A DNA stretch of 64,000 nt, from NCBI GenBank assembly GCA_002292285.1, contig DBBP01000027.1, positions 28,732 to 92,731 on the forward strand, read 5' to 3'. Shown in pieces: positions 1 to 8,573 of the stretch. Made by a program: the position numbers and the translations under genes. Source of the DNA: Proteobacteria bacterium UBA981. Its GTDB lineage: Bacteria; Pseudomonadota; Gammaproteobacteria; Ga0077536. The notes beneath the pieces are model-generated. The model saw nothing but the letters and a program-made list of their open reading frames with translations. It was not told the DNA's origin and made no database searches. Each line of letters starts with the position of its first letter. Within the stretch, counting starts at the first letter, position 1.

Positions 1-1195
1 CCGGCAGAAACGGGAACATAATGTTGAAGCCATCGCAGGCATCGCTGAGCAACCAGGCTTCCATTTCATCGGCGATGGTCTGCGCCGTCCCCACAATTTC
101 GAGCGTGGAGAAACTGCCACCGACATACTGTGCCATCTGGCGTACGGTCAAATTGTCGCGCTCCGCCATGTCGATAAGCTTTTGGCGCCCGCTCTGACTG
201 GCGTTGCTTTGCGGGATTTCCGGTAGTGGGCTGTCGAGATCGAAACCGGATACATCCGTACCCAGCAGAACGCCGAGCGTTGCGATACCACTATCCGAAT
301 GGACCAGGCTGTCGAGCAAGGCTTTTTTCTCGCGCGCCTGCTCGACGGTATCGCCCACGACAACGAACGCGCCGGGCAGAATTTTCACGTGGTCCGGATT
401 CCGTCCAGCCGCGCGCGCGCGCTTTTTCACGTCAGCGTAATAACGTTTACCGTCGTCGAGATTGTTCGCCGCGGAGAAGACCATTTCCGCAGTTTCGGCA
501 GCGAGCTGACGGCCGACATCCGAGGACCCGGCCTGCACAATTAACGGCCAGCCCTGCGGTGGACGAGCAACGTTCAGCGGTCCGCGCACCGATAAGTATT
601 TACCTTTGTGGCCGAGCACGTGCAATCGGTCGGGATCGAAATAAACACCAGTATCGACATCGCGAATGAACGCATCATCTGCCCAGGAATCCCATAGACC
701 TGTCACCACGTCGTAGAACTCGCGCGCGCGAACATAGCGTTCGTCATGTTCCATATGGTGCTCAAGACCGAAATTCATTGCTTCGTCCGGATTGGCGGAG
801 GTAACGATGTTCCAGCCGGCACGCCCCTCACTGATATGGTCCAGCGAGGCGAATTTGCGCGCGACATGGTAGGGATCGTTATAGGTCGTCGACGCGGTCG
901 CGATCAGGCCCAGATGTTGCGTGGTTACCGCCAGTGCCGGCAGCAGGGTTAACGGATCGAATGATGTGACCGTGGCGCTGCGCTTCAGCGCGGGCATAGG
1001 CATATTCATCACGGCCAGATGGTCGGCCATAAAAAACGCGTCAAAGCGGCCGCGCTCGAGCGTTTCGACAAAGCGCTGATAGTGCCCGAAATTGAAATTT
1101 GCATCGGGAAATGCGCCAGGATAGCGCCACGCGGCGGTATGGATGCTGACCGGACGCATGAAAGCGCCAAGCCTCAACATACGCTTGTTGCTCAC
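1..1195 (-). CDS. NtaA/SnaA/DmoA-family FMN-dependent monooxygenase (LLM superfamily), partial
   Basis: This reading frame is open to the left edge, so the C-terminus is missing; about 398 codons are present. The protein begins with an LRLGAFMRP-type first beta strand. It then has the AAWRYPGAFPDANF segment and the ASLDHISEGRAGWNIVTS segment that mark the nitrilotriacetate/dimethylsulfide/pristinamycin monooxygenase A branch of the luciferase-like flavoproteins. These enzymes oxidise a substrate with O2 and FMNH2 supplied by a separate reductase, and no reductase gene is seen here. I choose GTG at 1193-1195 (MSNKRMLRLG) over the internal ATG at 1178-1180 because it gives the usual family N-terminus. 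The substrate cannot be told from sequence. Confidence 0.85.
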   Translation of the reverse strand, partial: MSNKRMLRLGAFMRPVSIHTAAWRYPGAFPDANFNFGHYQRFVETLERGRFDAFFMADHLAVMNMPMPALKRSATVTSFDPLTLLPALAVTTQHLGLIATASTTYNDPYHVARKFASLDHISEGRAGWNIVTSANPDEAMNFGLEHHMEHDERYVRAREFYDVVTGLWDSWADDAFIRDVDTGVYFDPDRLHVLGHKGKYLSVRGPLNVARPPQGWPLIVQAGSSDVGRQLAAETAEMVFSAANNLDDGKRYYADVKKRARAAGRNPDHVKILPGAFVVVGDTVEQAREKKALLDSLVHSDSGIATLGVLLGTDVSGFDLDSPLPEIPQSNASQSGRQKLIDMAERDNLTVRQMAQYVGGSFSTLEIVGTAQTIADEMEAWLLSDACDGFNIMFPFLP

Positions 1196-1213
1196 AGTAA
1201 TTTTCTCACGTAC

Positions 1214-1657
1214 TCAGTCCTGCTCCTCAGAGCGTGCAGCCGATGGCGGGCCTAGTCCGGCTGGCCACGCCCGGTGTTGTGGCAAGTTGTCGCTGATCTC
1301 GTGCCACGGTGCTTTCGAACCAACAAACATGTGGCCTTCAATAGTAATACCCGCTTCGCCATCGAGACTACCCATCGCGAGGGTCACACCGCGCGGATTC
1401 CAGTCTTCGAGCACCACCAGTTGCGAACCGCAGTGGCGACAAAACTGTCGGGTAAATCCGCTTGTAGCGTTATAACTAGCCAGGTCTTCGACGCCGCTAA
1501 GCCAACGAAAGTTTTTCGCGCGCACGACCGCGAACGCGATCGCCGCTGCACCGTGCGCTTTCCTGCACAGTGAACAATGACAGTTGAGCGCGGCGGCCGG
1601 CACGCCGTCAAACTCGTAGCGCACGCGACCGCATAAACATCCTCCACTGGTAGGCAT
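1214..1657 (-). CDS. GFA family zinc-binding protein (Gfa/CENP-V fold)
   Basis: A 147-residue protein with the GFA cysteine pattern: GGCLCGRVRY near the N-terminus, then NCHCSLCRKAHG, then FCRHCGSQL. These cysteines form the structural and catalytic-type zinc sites of the glutathione-dependent formaldehyde-activating enzyme family. Most members have no demonstrated activity, so formaldehyde/glutathione chemistry should not be assumed. Length is normal for a single GFA domain. It lies directly upstream of the flavin monooxygenase on the same strand with an 18-base gap, so co-transcription is likely. It is one of three GFA genes in this window. Confidence 0.85.
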   Translation of the reverse strand: MPTSGGCLCGRVRYEFDGVPAAALNCHCSLCRKAHGAAAIAFAVVRAKNFRWLSGVEDLASYNATSGFTRQFCRHCGSQLVVLEDWNPRGVTLAMGSLDGEAGITIEGHMFVGSKAPWHEISDNLPQHRAWPAGLGPPSAARSEEQD

Positions 1658-1671
1658 TTCTAAACGCCTTG

Positions 1672-1983
1672 TCAGCGTTCGGTCGCAGGAACGGCGCGAT
1701 GCGCGGCAACAAAGTGCGCAATCTCGTCGTGTGCGTGGGACAGATGTACACGACGGGTCGAGGCCGGTTGATGACCCAGACTCACGCCATTGCGACGTTC
1801 AGTTTGCGGGCGAATGGGACGTGGCACGAAACCACCGCCGCAATTCGGACAGACGTTGTGCAACACCTCGTCCGCACAAGTCGCGCAGAACGTGCACTCA
1901 TAGGTACAAATTCGCGCATCCTCGGATTGCGCCGGCAGATCGACATCACAATATTCGCAGTTCGGTCTCAGTTCGAGCATCAC
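1672..1983 (-). CDS. DUF1272 domain protein (small cysteine-rich zinc-ribbon protein)
   Basis: A 103-residue protein beginning MMLELRPNCEYCDVDLP. It has paired cysteine knuckles (CEYC, CTYECTFCATC, VCPNCGGG) that match the DUF1272 family of short putative zinc-binding proteins. The family domain ends at about residue 60. The basic C-terminal tail of about 40 residues is longer than usual and ends beside the GFA gene. The function of DUF1272 is unknown. Translation could start at either of two adjacent ATG codons (1983 or 1980). Confidence 0.8.
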   Translation of the reverse strand: MMLELRPNCEYCDVDLPAQSEDARICTYECTFCATCADEVLHNVCPNCGGGFVPRPIRPQTERRNGVSLGHQPASTRRVHLSHAHDEIAHFVAAHRAVPATER

Positions 1984-2022
1984 GTACCTCTTCTTCAGCG
2001 CTCTCGCGACCGCTGGATTCCG

Positions 2023-3060
2023 CTACACATCAAGGGTGGTGAATTGCGCCTGGGGCGTTGGTCCCCGACGAATATGCATGCGCTGCTCGGTGAGCTCCAT
2101 GACCAACGTCGCGCAGGTGCCGACGCGCTGAGTGCCGAGGAATGCTTGCGGCGTGTAAGCACGCATCAACGCGTCATCCCCACCCTCTTCGCTGATCAAA
2201 ATGCGCTTCGCTGCCGCCACATCGAGGTCTTCGGCGCGGCGTACTTTTGCTTCGAGTAGATCATAGCGGGCGCAGGAATTGGCTAAATCCGCACTGCGAC
2301 CGGCAGCGCCGAGCCCAAGGCAATGATTGGTATGCATTAACGCGCCCGCTTGAGCCTCAAGCTCATGTGCCGTATCGCCAAAATATTCCATGGATAGCGC
2401 CTCGCCACTGCTGGCGGCAACCAGCAGATGGCTTGCCTTGCCAAGCCCGCATTGGTTGAGCAAGTCGCGAGCCTGCGCGAAATCCCGGCAATTGAGCAGC
2501 GCGCCAATCAAAATATGCACCGCCAACCCCGACAGATCATGCGCTGCGAACAAGATATTCAGACACACCCCGAGACCGGCGCTATTCATGCCGATTTTCG
2601 CCACCATACCGGGCTCGCAAAAGGCCAGATGGCGATGGCCATCGGGATGCTGGTGACGAATCACCACACACAAGTCTTCGAGTGGCTCAAGCCAATCCCA
2701 ATTCTGCGCAAGTACCCTGTGATCGACGAAAAACAATGCAGAGCACTCATTGACACGCGCATTGATAATTTCAGTGCGGGCATTGAGGACAAAGATCTTC
2801 CAGGGCTCGAGGCCGCTGCCCGCCGCAATGCCGTCGATTTCTTCGACCATATCAGGCGCGTAGACACTGGTGAGCTCACGGATGCGGGCCGCGCGGCCAG
2901 CTATTGCCGTGCGGTCGAGTGGCCCGCCGGCGAACAAATCGTCCATGTAGAATGCAAACGTGCTGGCGATACGCTCACGCAGAGCCTCGCCATGGGCGGT
3001 ACCGCGGGCGCGGGCGCCGCCAACCACGTCGAGCACCGGGAAGCTGTTTTGCGTAGACAT
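2023..3060 (-). CDS. C45-family peptidase-like acyltransferase (acyl-CoA:6-APA acyltransferase fold)
   Basis: A 345-residue Ntn-hydrolase. The key segment is NECSALFFVDHRVLAQNWDW: Cys106 aligns with the autocatalytic nucleophile of penicillin acyltransferase (Cys103 there), and the QNWDW strand after it is characteristic of family C45. Members self-cleave before the cysteine and then hydrolyse or transfer acyl groups on amides; bacterial substrates are mostly unknown. The later GMNSAGLGVCLN and LMHTNHCLG segments are also family-typical. It is divergent from the ThDP enzyme at 3222 across about 160 bases. There is no signal peptide, so a cytoplasmic location is expected. Confidence 0.8.
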   Translation of the reverse strand: MSTQNSFPVLDVVGGARARGTAHGEALRERIASTFAFYMDDLFAGGPLDRTAIAGRAARIRELTSVYAPDMVEEIDGIAAGSGLEPWKIFVLNARTEIINARVNECSALFFVDHRVLAQNWDWLEPLEDLCVVIRHQHPDGHRHLAFCEPGMVAKIGMNSAGLGVCLNILFAAHDLSGLAVHILIGALLNCRDFAQARDLLNQCGLGKASHLLVAASSGEALSMEYFGDTAHELEAQAGALMHTNHCLGLGAAGRSADLANSCARYDLLEAKVRRAEDLDVAAAKRILISEEGGDDALMRAYTPQAFLGTQRVGTCATLVMELTEQRMHIRRGPTPQAQFTTLDV

Positions 3061-3221
3061 AATGGGTATCTTACACAGCCCTTCGACGATGACTATATGG
3101 GCACGCTCTTAATCTTGCCGGAGCACTGCACGTTCCGCGCCCTCGCACTTGTGTTGAACCTGACATACGAGATTTCGGATAATTCGAAGTTGATATCGAC
3201 CTTTCACGAGAGGCCTGACGA

Positions 3222-4895
3222 TTGAGCAAAGCAAACGCCCGTAATGGCGCCAATATCCTGCTGGAAGTACTGGAAACTGAAGGGGTCGAATATATTTTCG
3301 GCAATCCAGGCACGACCGAATTACCGTTGATGGACGCTCTGATCGACCACCCGGACATCCATTATGTACTGGGGCTACAGGAGGCCAGCGTGGTGGCCAT
3401 GGCCGACGGTTACGCACAGGCGTCCGGCAAACCTGGTTTTATCAATCTCCATACCGCCGGCGGGCTGGGGCACGGCATGGGTAACTTGCTCAATGCCTAT
3501 ACCTCCGGCACCCCGCTGGTGGTGACCGCCGGCCAACAGGACTCGCGACACGCGATTACCGACCCGCTGCTGCAGGGCGATCTGGTGTCGATCGCAAAAC
3601 CGGCGTGTAAATGGTCGGCCGAAATTACCTCGGCCGAGCAAATTCCGGTTCTGGCTCATCGGGCTTTTCAGGACAGCCAGGCGACGCCGCCGGGACCTGT
3701 TTTTCTATCGCTGCCCATGAACGTGATGGAGGAAAGCAGCACCATTCAAACGTCGGACATCTCGCATGTAGACCGGCGACCGGTTGCGCATTCGCTACCT
3801 GAGCTAGCCGCAGAGCTGGCGGCCATCGCGCCCGGCAAAGTCGCGATCATTGCGGGCGATGAGATTTCCGCAAACGATGCTTACAAAGAAGTGGTCGAGC
3901 TTGCCGAAATACTGGCAGCACCAGTGTTTGGTTCTTCCTGGCCCGCGCACATTCCCTATCCCACCAGTCACTATTTGTGGCAAGGCAATCTACCGACCCG
4001 AGCAGCCGACATCGCCACCGCAATGGAGGAATTTGACTGCGTGTTTGCGCTCGGTGGTAAATCGTTTATCACCATTCTTTATTCAGAAGACTCTGCCCTG
4101 CCGGACGATTGCGAGCTGTTTCAACTGTCGGTTGATGGCCGCGACCTCGGCCGAACTTTCCCGTCGAAACTCTCCGTGGTCGGCGACATCGAGTTTTCGT
4201 TGAAAGAACTTAACCAGTTGTTGAAGGAAAAAGTTGCCGCGCGCAGCGACCAATATGCTGCGCAGCGTGATGTCCTTAAACAAACGTTCACCAACAGAAA
4301 ACAGACCCTCTACAAGGCAGCACGAGAGGTAGAGGCGAATCCAGTCATTCACCCACTGGTTGCAGCGCGCGAGTTGGTCGCGGCCATAGGACAAACACCG
4401 ATTGTGGATGAAGCGATCGCCACCGCCGCCCACGTCCGGGCGTTTTTGCAAAACGACTACACGCGACAATACTCATTCCTGCGCGGCGGCGCGCTAGGCT
4501 GGGGCATGCCAGCAGCAGTTGGATTTTCGCTGGGGCTTGGACGCAAGCCGGTCGTGAGTTTGGTCGGCGATGGCGCAGCGATGTACTCGCCACAGGCACT
4601 ATGGACGGCGATGAACGAGAACGTACCCGTCACATTTATTGTGATCAATAACCTCGAGTACAACGTGCTGAAGAATTTCATGCGCTCGCAGCCGGACTAC
4701 AATTCGACACGCACAGGCAAGTTCATCGCCATGGATCTCATCGATCCGGCGATCGATTTTTTAGCACTGGCGAAATCGATGGGCATGAAGGCGCAGAAGA
4801 TCACCAAAGCCACCGATATTCAGGCACTGGTAGCGGCCGGGATCACCTGCAGTGAACCTAATATGATTGAAATCGTCGTTAGCGCCGAGCACTAA
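3222..4895 (+). CDS. Benzoylformate decarboxylase-like thiamine diphosphate enzyme
   Basis: A 557-residue ThDP enzyme with the three expected parts: an N-terminal Pyr domain, a middle domain and a C-terminal PP domain. Glu54 (GLQEASVVAMADGYA) is the cofactor-activating glutamate. His77 (INLHTAGG) is spaced 23 residues after it, as Glu47 and His70 are in benzoylformate decarboxylase. The active-site Ser26 of that enzyme corresponds to Thr31 here (GNPGTTELP). The ThDP/Mg motif is VGDGAAMYS...NNLEYN. It should decarboxylate a 2-oxo acid, perhaps aromatic, or ligate the resulting aldehyde. The start is TTG at 3222, placed eight bases after a GAGAGG ribosome site at 3208-3213. It converges with the carboxylase block. 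Confidence 0.85.
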   Translation: MSKANARNGANILLEVLETEGVEYIFGNPGTTELPLMDALIDHPDIHYVLGLQEASVVAMADGYAQASGKPGFINLHTAGGLGHGMGNLLNAYTSGTPLVVTAGQQDSRHAITDPLLQGDLVSIAKPACKWSAEITSAEQIPVLAHRAFQDSQATPPGPVFLSLPMNVMEESSTIQTSDISHVDRRPVAHSLPELAAELAAIAPGKVAIIAGDEISANDAYKEVVELAEILAAPVFGSSWPAHIPYPTSHYLWQGNLPTRAADIATAMEEFDCVFALGGKSFITILYSEDSALPDDCELFQLSVDGRDLGRTFPSKLSVVGDIEFSLKELNQLLKEKVAARSDQYAAQRDVLKQTFTNRKQTLYKAAREVEANPVIHPLVAARELVAAIGQTPIVDEAIATAAHVRAFLQNDYTRQYSFLRGGALGWGMPAAVGFSLGLGRKPVVSLVGDGAAMYSPQALWTAMNENVPVTFIVINNLEYNVLKNFMRSQPDYNSTRTGKFIAMDLIDPAIDFLALAKSMGMKAQKITKATDIQALVAAGITCSEPNMIEIVVSAEH

Positions 4896-5031
4896 AAGAC
4901 GTCATCACGCGCGGCCTTCACTGACGACGCAGCGCAGCGATGCTGAATGGGTAAGGAGCGAGCGACGCCGCAGACGGGCGCCGCAGAAGTTTTTCGATCG
5001 CCTGCTGAAGCGCAATTGCCCCGCAATAAAC

Positions 5032-5817
5032 CTACTGTCTGGCGACTGTACCGCCGTCAATCGGTAGCACCACCCCGTTGCAGTACGTTGCCTCGTCGGA
5101 TGCCAGATAGAGGACCCCGTAGGCCATCTCCATCGGTGTCCCTGCGCGCGCCATCGGGGTCAGAAAATCCGCGGTCGCCTCATCATCAAAGATGTTCATC
5201 ACATCCGCGATCATCGGGGTATCAGTAAAGCCAGGGCACACGCAATTGGAGCGTACGCCGAGCTTGCCATAGCTGTTAGCCATCGCGCGCGTGAGGTTAA
5301 TCACGCCGCCTTTAGCCGAACAGTAAGTGTGCGCAGTCTGCATACCCACCATGCCGGAAATGCTTGCCACATTCACGATCGAGCCGCTGCCCGCCTTAAG
5401 CATGTGCTGCAACACGCCGTGACACATGTAGTAACAGGCGTTGAGGTTGATGCCAATGACCTCATGCCATTTATCTGGCGGCGTGGTGGCGATGTCGTTC
5501 ATCGAATCGGCGCTGGTGTTGCCCCAGCTCCAGCCGACGCTTGCAGCGTGGACCATGATGTCGATACGACCGTAAGCCTCCATCGTTTTCGCAATGACAT
5601 TCTCGGCGTCTTCCAGCTTAGCCAGATCAGCAGCGACGACCATGCCCTGGCCACCCTCGGCTTGGACCCCGGCAAGCGTCTCATCCAGGGCCGACTGGCG
5701 CCGCCCACAACCAATTACGGTTGCCCCTTCGCGGGCAAATAGCTGCGTGCAGGCCTGACCGATGCCAGATCCCGCACCGGTGATGATGGCGATTTTGTCG
5801 GCGACTCTACCCGTCAT
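5032..5817 (-). CDS. Short-chain dehydrogenase/reductase (SDR)
   Basis: A 261-residue classical SDR. The cofactor loop is ITGAGSGIG at about residues 12-20, the catalytic Ser lies in NVASISG, and Tyr/Lys lie in the YCSAK motif. The PGFTDTPM loop and a C-terminal PIDGG are typical of NAD(P)-dependent alcohol or 3-hydroxyacyl dehydrogenases. It is the last gene of the minus-strand block, 59 bases after thiolase 2. Within that block it would fit oxidation of a secondary alcohol to a ketone or of a hydroxyacyl thioester, which is inference from neighbours. A good ribosome site, AGGAGAGC, precedes the ATG. Confidence 0.88.
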   Translation of the reverse strand: MTGRVADKIAIITGAGSGIGQACTQLFAREGATVIGCGRRQSALDETLAGVQAEGGQGMVVAADLAKLEDAENVIAKTMEAYGRIDIMVHAASVGWSWGNTSADSMNDIATTPPDKWHEVIGINLNACYYMCHGVLQHMLKAGSGSIVNVASISGMVGMQTAHTYCSAKGGVINLTRAMANSYGKLGVRSNCVCPGFTDTPMIADVMNIFDDEATADFLTPMARAGTPMEMAYGVLYLASDEATYCNGVVLPIDGGTVARQ

Positions 5818-5876
5818 GTTGCTCTCCTGAACATTGCATCAATCCCGGCTGCCGGATGCAGCCGTGAAGTCTTAAA

Positions 5877-7076
5877 TTACAGCCTTTCCAACAAAGTCGC
5901 GTTGGCCATTCCGCCCGACTCACACATCGTGACCAGTCCGTGGCGACCCTTATTCTGTTCTAGCGCGCGCAGCAAGTTAGCGACCAGACGACCGCCCGAC
6001 GCGCCGACCGGGTGACCCAGCGCAATCGCACCACCGAACACATTCAGCCGTTCGGGATCGGTATTGAACTCTTTTTGCCAGGCCAGCGGCACAGATGCGA
6101 ACGCCTCGTTCACTTCGTAGGCGTCAATCGCGTCCAGCGCAAGTCCGGCGCGTTGCAGCAGTTTTCGCGTCGCTGGAATAATCGCGGTCAGCATCATGAT
6201 CGGATCGTCGCCGGCAGTCGCGAAATGGGAAATTGCCGCGCGCGGTGTCAGCCCGAGTCGCTCAGCCACTTTCTCTTCCACAATGAGCATCGCACTCGCA
6301 CCGTCGGTGACCTGGCTGGCGTTACCGGCGGTGACTGTCCAAGTTAGTTCCGGATAGCGCGCGGACATGTCTTCGTTGGCAAACGCAGGCTTGAGACTGA
6401 GCAACTTTTCCAGCGTTGAACCGGCCCGAATGCCTTCGTCTGCGCTAACGGTGCGTGGCTGCCCCTCAGCATCGATTACGTCGAGGGCCGCGATATCTCG
6501 AGCCGCGCCATCGTCCGCTGCAGCAAGCTGATGTGAGCGTAGTGAAAATTGATCGAGCTGCTCCCGATCGATAGCCCATTTGTGCGCGATGAGTTCGGCC
6601 GAGATGCCCTGGCGAATCATGCCGTCCGGGTAGCGTGCGTGGAAGCGACTGCCTTCGTTGTCCTTACCCATGCGATTGACCCGCATAGGCACCACACTCA
6701 TCATTTCGACACCGCCCGCGATCACCACATCGTAAGCGCCGGCAATAACGCCTTGCGCGGCGAAGTCCATGGCCTGCTGTGCAGATCCACATTTTCGATC
6801 AAGGGTGACGGCAGGCACCGATTCGGGAAAGCCTGCGGCGAGAACGGCCTGACGACCGATATTGCCGGACTGCTCAGCGACCTGGATGACGCAGCCACTG
6901 ATGACGTCTTCGACCAGCCCACTGTCGATACCGGTGCGCTCTACCAACTGCTCCAACACGTGGGCATAGAGATTAACCGGATGCACACTGGCCAGCGCAC
7001 CACCCTCGCGGCCACGCCCGAACGGCGTACGCACAATATCGACGATAACCGCACGACGCTGCGCAGACTGGCTCAT
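5877..7076 (-). CDS. Acetyl-CoA acyltransferase (thiolase II type)
   Basis: A 399-residue thiolase. Cys96 in LDRKCGSAQQA is the acyl-accepting nucleophile. The catalytic His is in GGAIALGHPVGASGGR, with NEAFASVPLAW before it, and the second Cys is in MCESGGMANA. Length and motifs are normal for degradative or biosynthetic thiolases. Its ATG overlaps the TGA of the carboxyltransferase gene (bases 7073-7076), so the two are translationally coupled. Such coupling suggests that it cleaves, or forms, a 3-oxoacyl-CoA derived from the carboxylation product. The specific chain length cannot be read from sequence. Confidence 0.92.
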   Translation of the reverse strand: MSQSAQRRAVIVDIVRTPFGRGREGGALASVHPVNLYAHVLEQLVERTGIDSGLVEDVISGCVIQVAEQSGNIGRQAVLAAGFPESVPAVTLDRKCGSAQQAMDFAAQGVIAGAYDVVIAGGVEMMSVVPMRVNRMGKDNEGSRFHARYPDGMIRQGISAELIAHKWAIDREQLDQFSLRSHQLAAADDGAARDIAALDVIDAEGQPRTVSADEGIRAGSTLEKLLSLKPAFANEDMSARYPELTWTVTAGNASQVTDGASAMLIVEEKVAERLGLTPRAAISHFATAGDDPIMMLTAIIPATRKLLQRAGLALDAIDAYEVNEAFASVPLAWQKEFNTDPERLNVFGGAIALGHPVGASGGRLVANLLRALEQNKGRHGLVTMCESGGMANATLLERL

Positions 7077-8533
7077 GAAGATTTTCTCAATGAAAGTTCG
7101 AAATCAGCAGACTTCACTTGCACCACCGGCGAGTTGGCGATTTTCATCAAGCGCGCGACCTGATCAAGTTCGGGCGACGAAAGATAGGGGTAGGTCGTTT
7201 TAACCGGTCCCGAAGTGCGCATCTTGTCGAGACCTTCGCCAGCAACCAGCGCGCGCAGGATCAATTCGTCGTCATCCTCAGTCCCGTATTCCTTGCGCAG
7301 CTCTTCGATGGTCGGTTGTGCCGGCGGCTGGCTGGAAACTTCCTTGCCGCGCGGTGACGACATGATGACGTCCATGATATTCGGATCGATAGGCCCGGCA
7401 GTTTGTCCGTAAAAGCCAGCGGCGTACTGAATCACCTCATCCGGTATCGAGGAATAACGTTTGCCGGTAATGATGTTGAGCACCGCCTGGGTGCCGACCA
7501 GCTGACTGAACGGTGTGGCCATGCCGGGATAGCCGAGTTCGCGCCGCACCACTGCGGTTTCCGCTAATACCGCATCGAGGCGTTCGCTCATGCCGTGCTG
7601 GACCAGCTGCGCCTTGAGGGTGCCGACCATACCGCCCGGGACCTGATGCTGAATCGACATCACATCGTATTCAGCATGTTGATTGACCAGGAAGCCAGCC
7701 GCTGTGCCGACTTTCTCGAAATGATCGGCGACCGGGGCAAACAACGAGGTATCGAGATTGTGTGTGTGCCCGAGCAGCTCGAGATTGCGTGTGATGATTT
7801 CGACCGACGGTACGGATGGACCGTTAGCCATCGGGCGTACGGCGGTGTGGAGAATGGTGACGCCCAAATCAACTGCATCCAGATAAGCCTTCGCAGACTG
7901 ACCAAGCAGATTGTTGGAATGAAACTCGATCGGCTTGCCGCGTGACTTTGCCTTAATCGCCGGTACCAGTGTGGTCAGGCGCTCCTTTTCCAGCACACCG
8001 GCCGTGTCGTACAACAAAATCGTGTCGATATCGTCGGACACTGACAGTTCGTCGGCCTGCTTCGCGTAATACTCATCCGTATGCACCGGGCTTAGGGTAA
8101 ACATGATCGCGCCCGCCACCTCGGCGCCGAATTCCTTAGCGAGTTTGGCCAGACGTTTGGTCTTGTCATTGTTGAACAACACGTCGTAGACCCAGAAGCT
8201 ACGACAACCGTGCACGTTAAGCTGGCGCATCCAGGCATCCATTAAAGCGTCCGGCGTGACCCCGAAAGTGACCGAAGCGTTGGAACGCATGCCGGCACGA
8301 ATCAACGAGCGCGGCATGGCGTCGACCATCAGGTCAAGACCGTCCCAGGGATTCTCGTAGCAGTACTTGATCAGACATTCGAACATCGATGAGCCGGTCA
8401 GATCGACGACCCGATAGCCAGTCCGGTCGACCATCGGTGCGACCGGCAAGGCCATGCCCGCTTGCATGCGCATACCCCACAGACTTTGCTGCCCGTCGCG
8501 CATGGTTTCATCAAGTAATTCAATATGAGCCAT
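7073..8533 (-). CDS. HMGL-fold biotin-dependent carboxyltransferase-like protein with altered metal site
   Basis: A 486-residue TIM-barrel protein of the oxaloacetate decarboxylase alpha/pyruvate carboxylase B/transcarboxylase 5S type. It starts IELLDETMRDGQQS, which keeps the RD (Asp13) metal ligand. By eye three canonical features differ. The carbamylated-lysine position (KDMAG in relatives) is Tyr175 in LLYDTAG. The HxH metal pair is H205-S-N207. The PGGQYTN segment, which carries a catalytic Thr, reads PGGMVGT (299-305). There is no fused biotinyl domain; the carrier is a separate gene. It sits between biotin carboxylase and thiolase 2 and has a clear AAGGAG ribosome site. The carboxyl acceptor is unknown; a ketone or 2-oxo acid is the natural guess. 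Confidence 0.8.
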   Translation of the reverse strand: MAHIELLDETMRDGQQSLWGMRMQAGMALPVAPMVDRTGYRVVDLTGSSMFECLIKYCYENPWDGLDLMVDAMPRSLIRAGMRSNASVTFGVTPDALMDAWMRQLNVHGCRSFWVYDVLFNNDKTKRLAKLAKEFGAEVAGAIMFTLSPVHTDEYYAKQADELSVSDDIDTILLYDTAGVLEKERLTTLVPAIKAKSRGKPIEFHSNNLLGQSAKAYLDAVDLGVTILHTAVRPMANGPSVPSVEIITRNLELLGHTHNLDTSLFAPVADHFEKVGTAAGFLVNQHAEYDVMSIQHQVPGGMVGTLKAQLVQHGMSERLDAVLAETAVVRRELGYPGMATPFSQLVGTQAVLNIITGKRYSSIPDEVIQYAAGFYGQTAGPIDPNIMDVIMSSPRGKEVSSQPPAQPTIEELRKEYGTEDDDELILRALVAGEGLDKMRTSGPVKTTYPYLSSPELDQVARLMKIANSPVVQVKSADFELSLRKSS

Positions 8534-8573
8534 CGTGGCTACTCCTTGGGTAACGATTCAGAACGCTGCGGTG

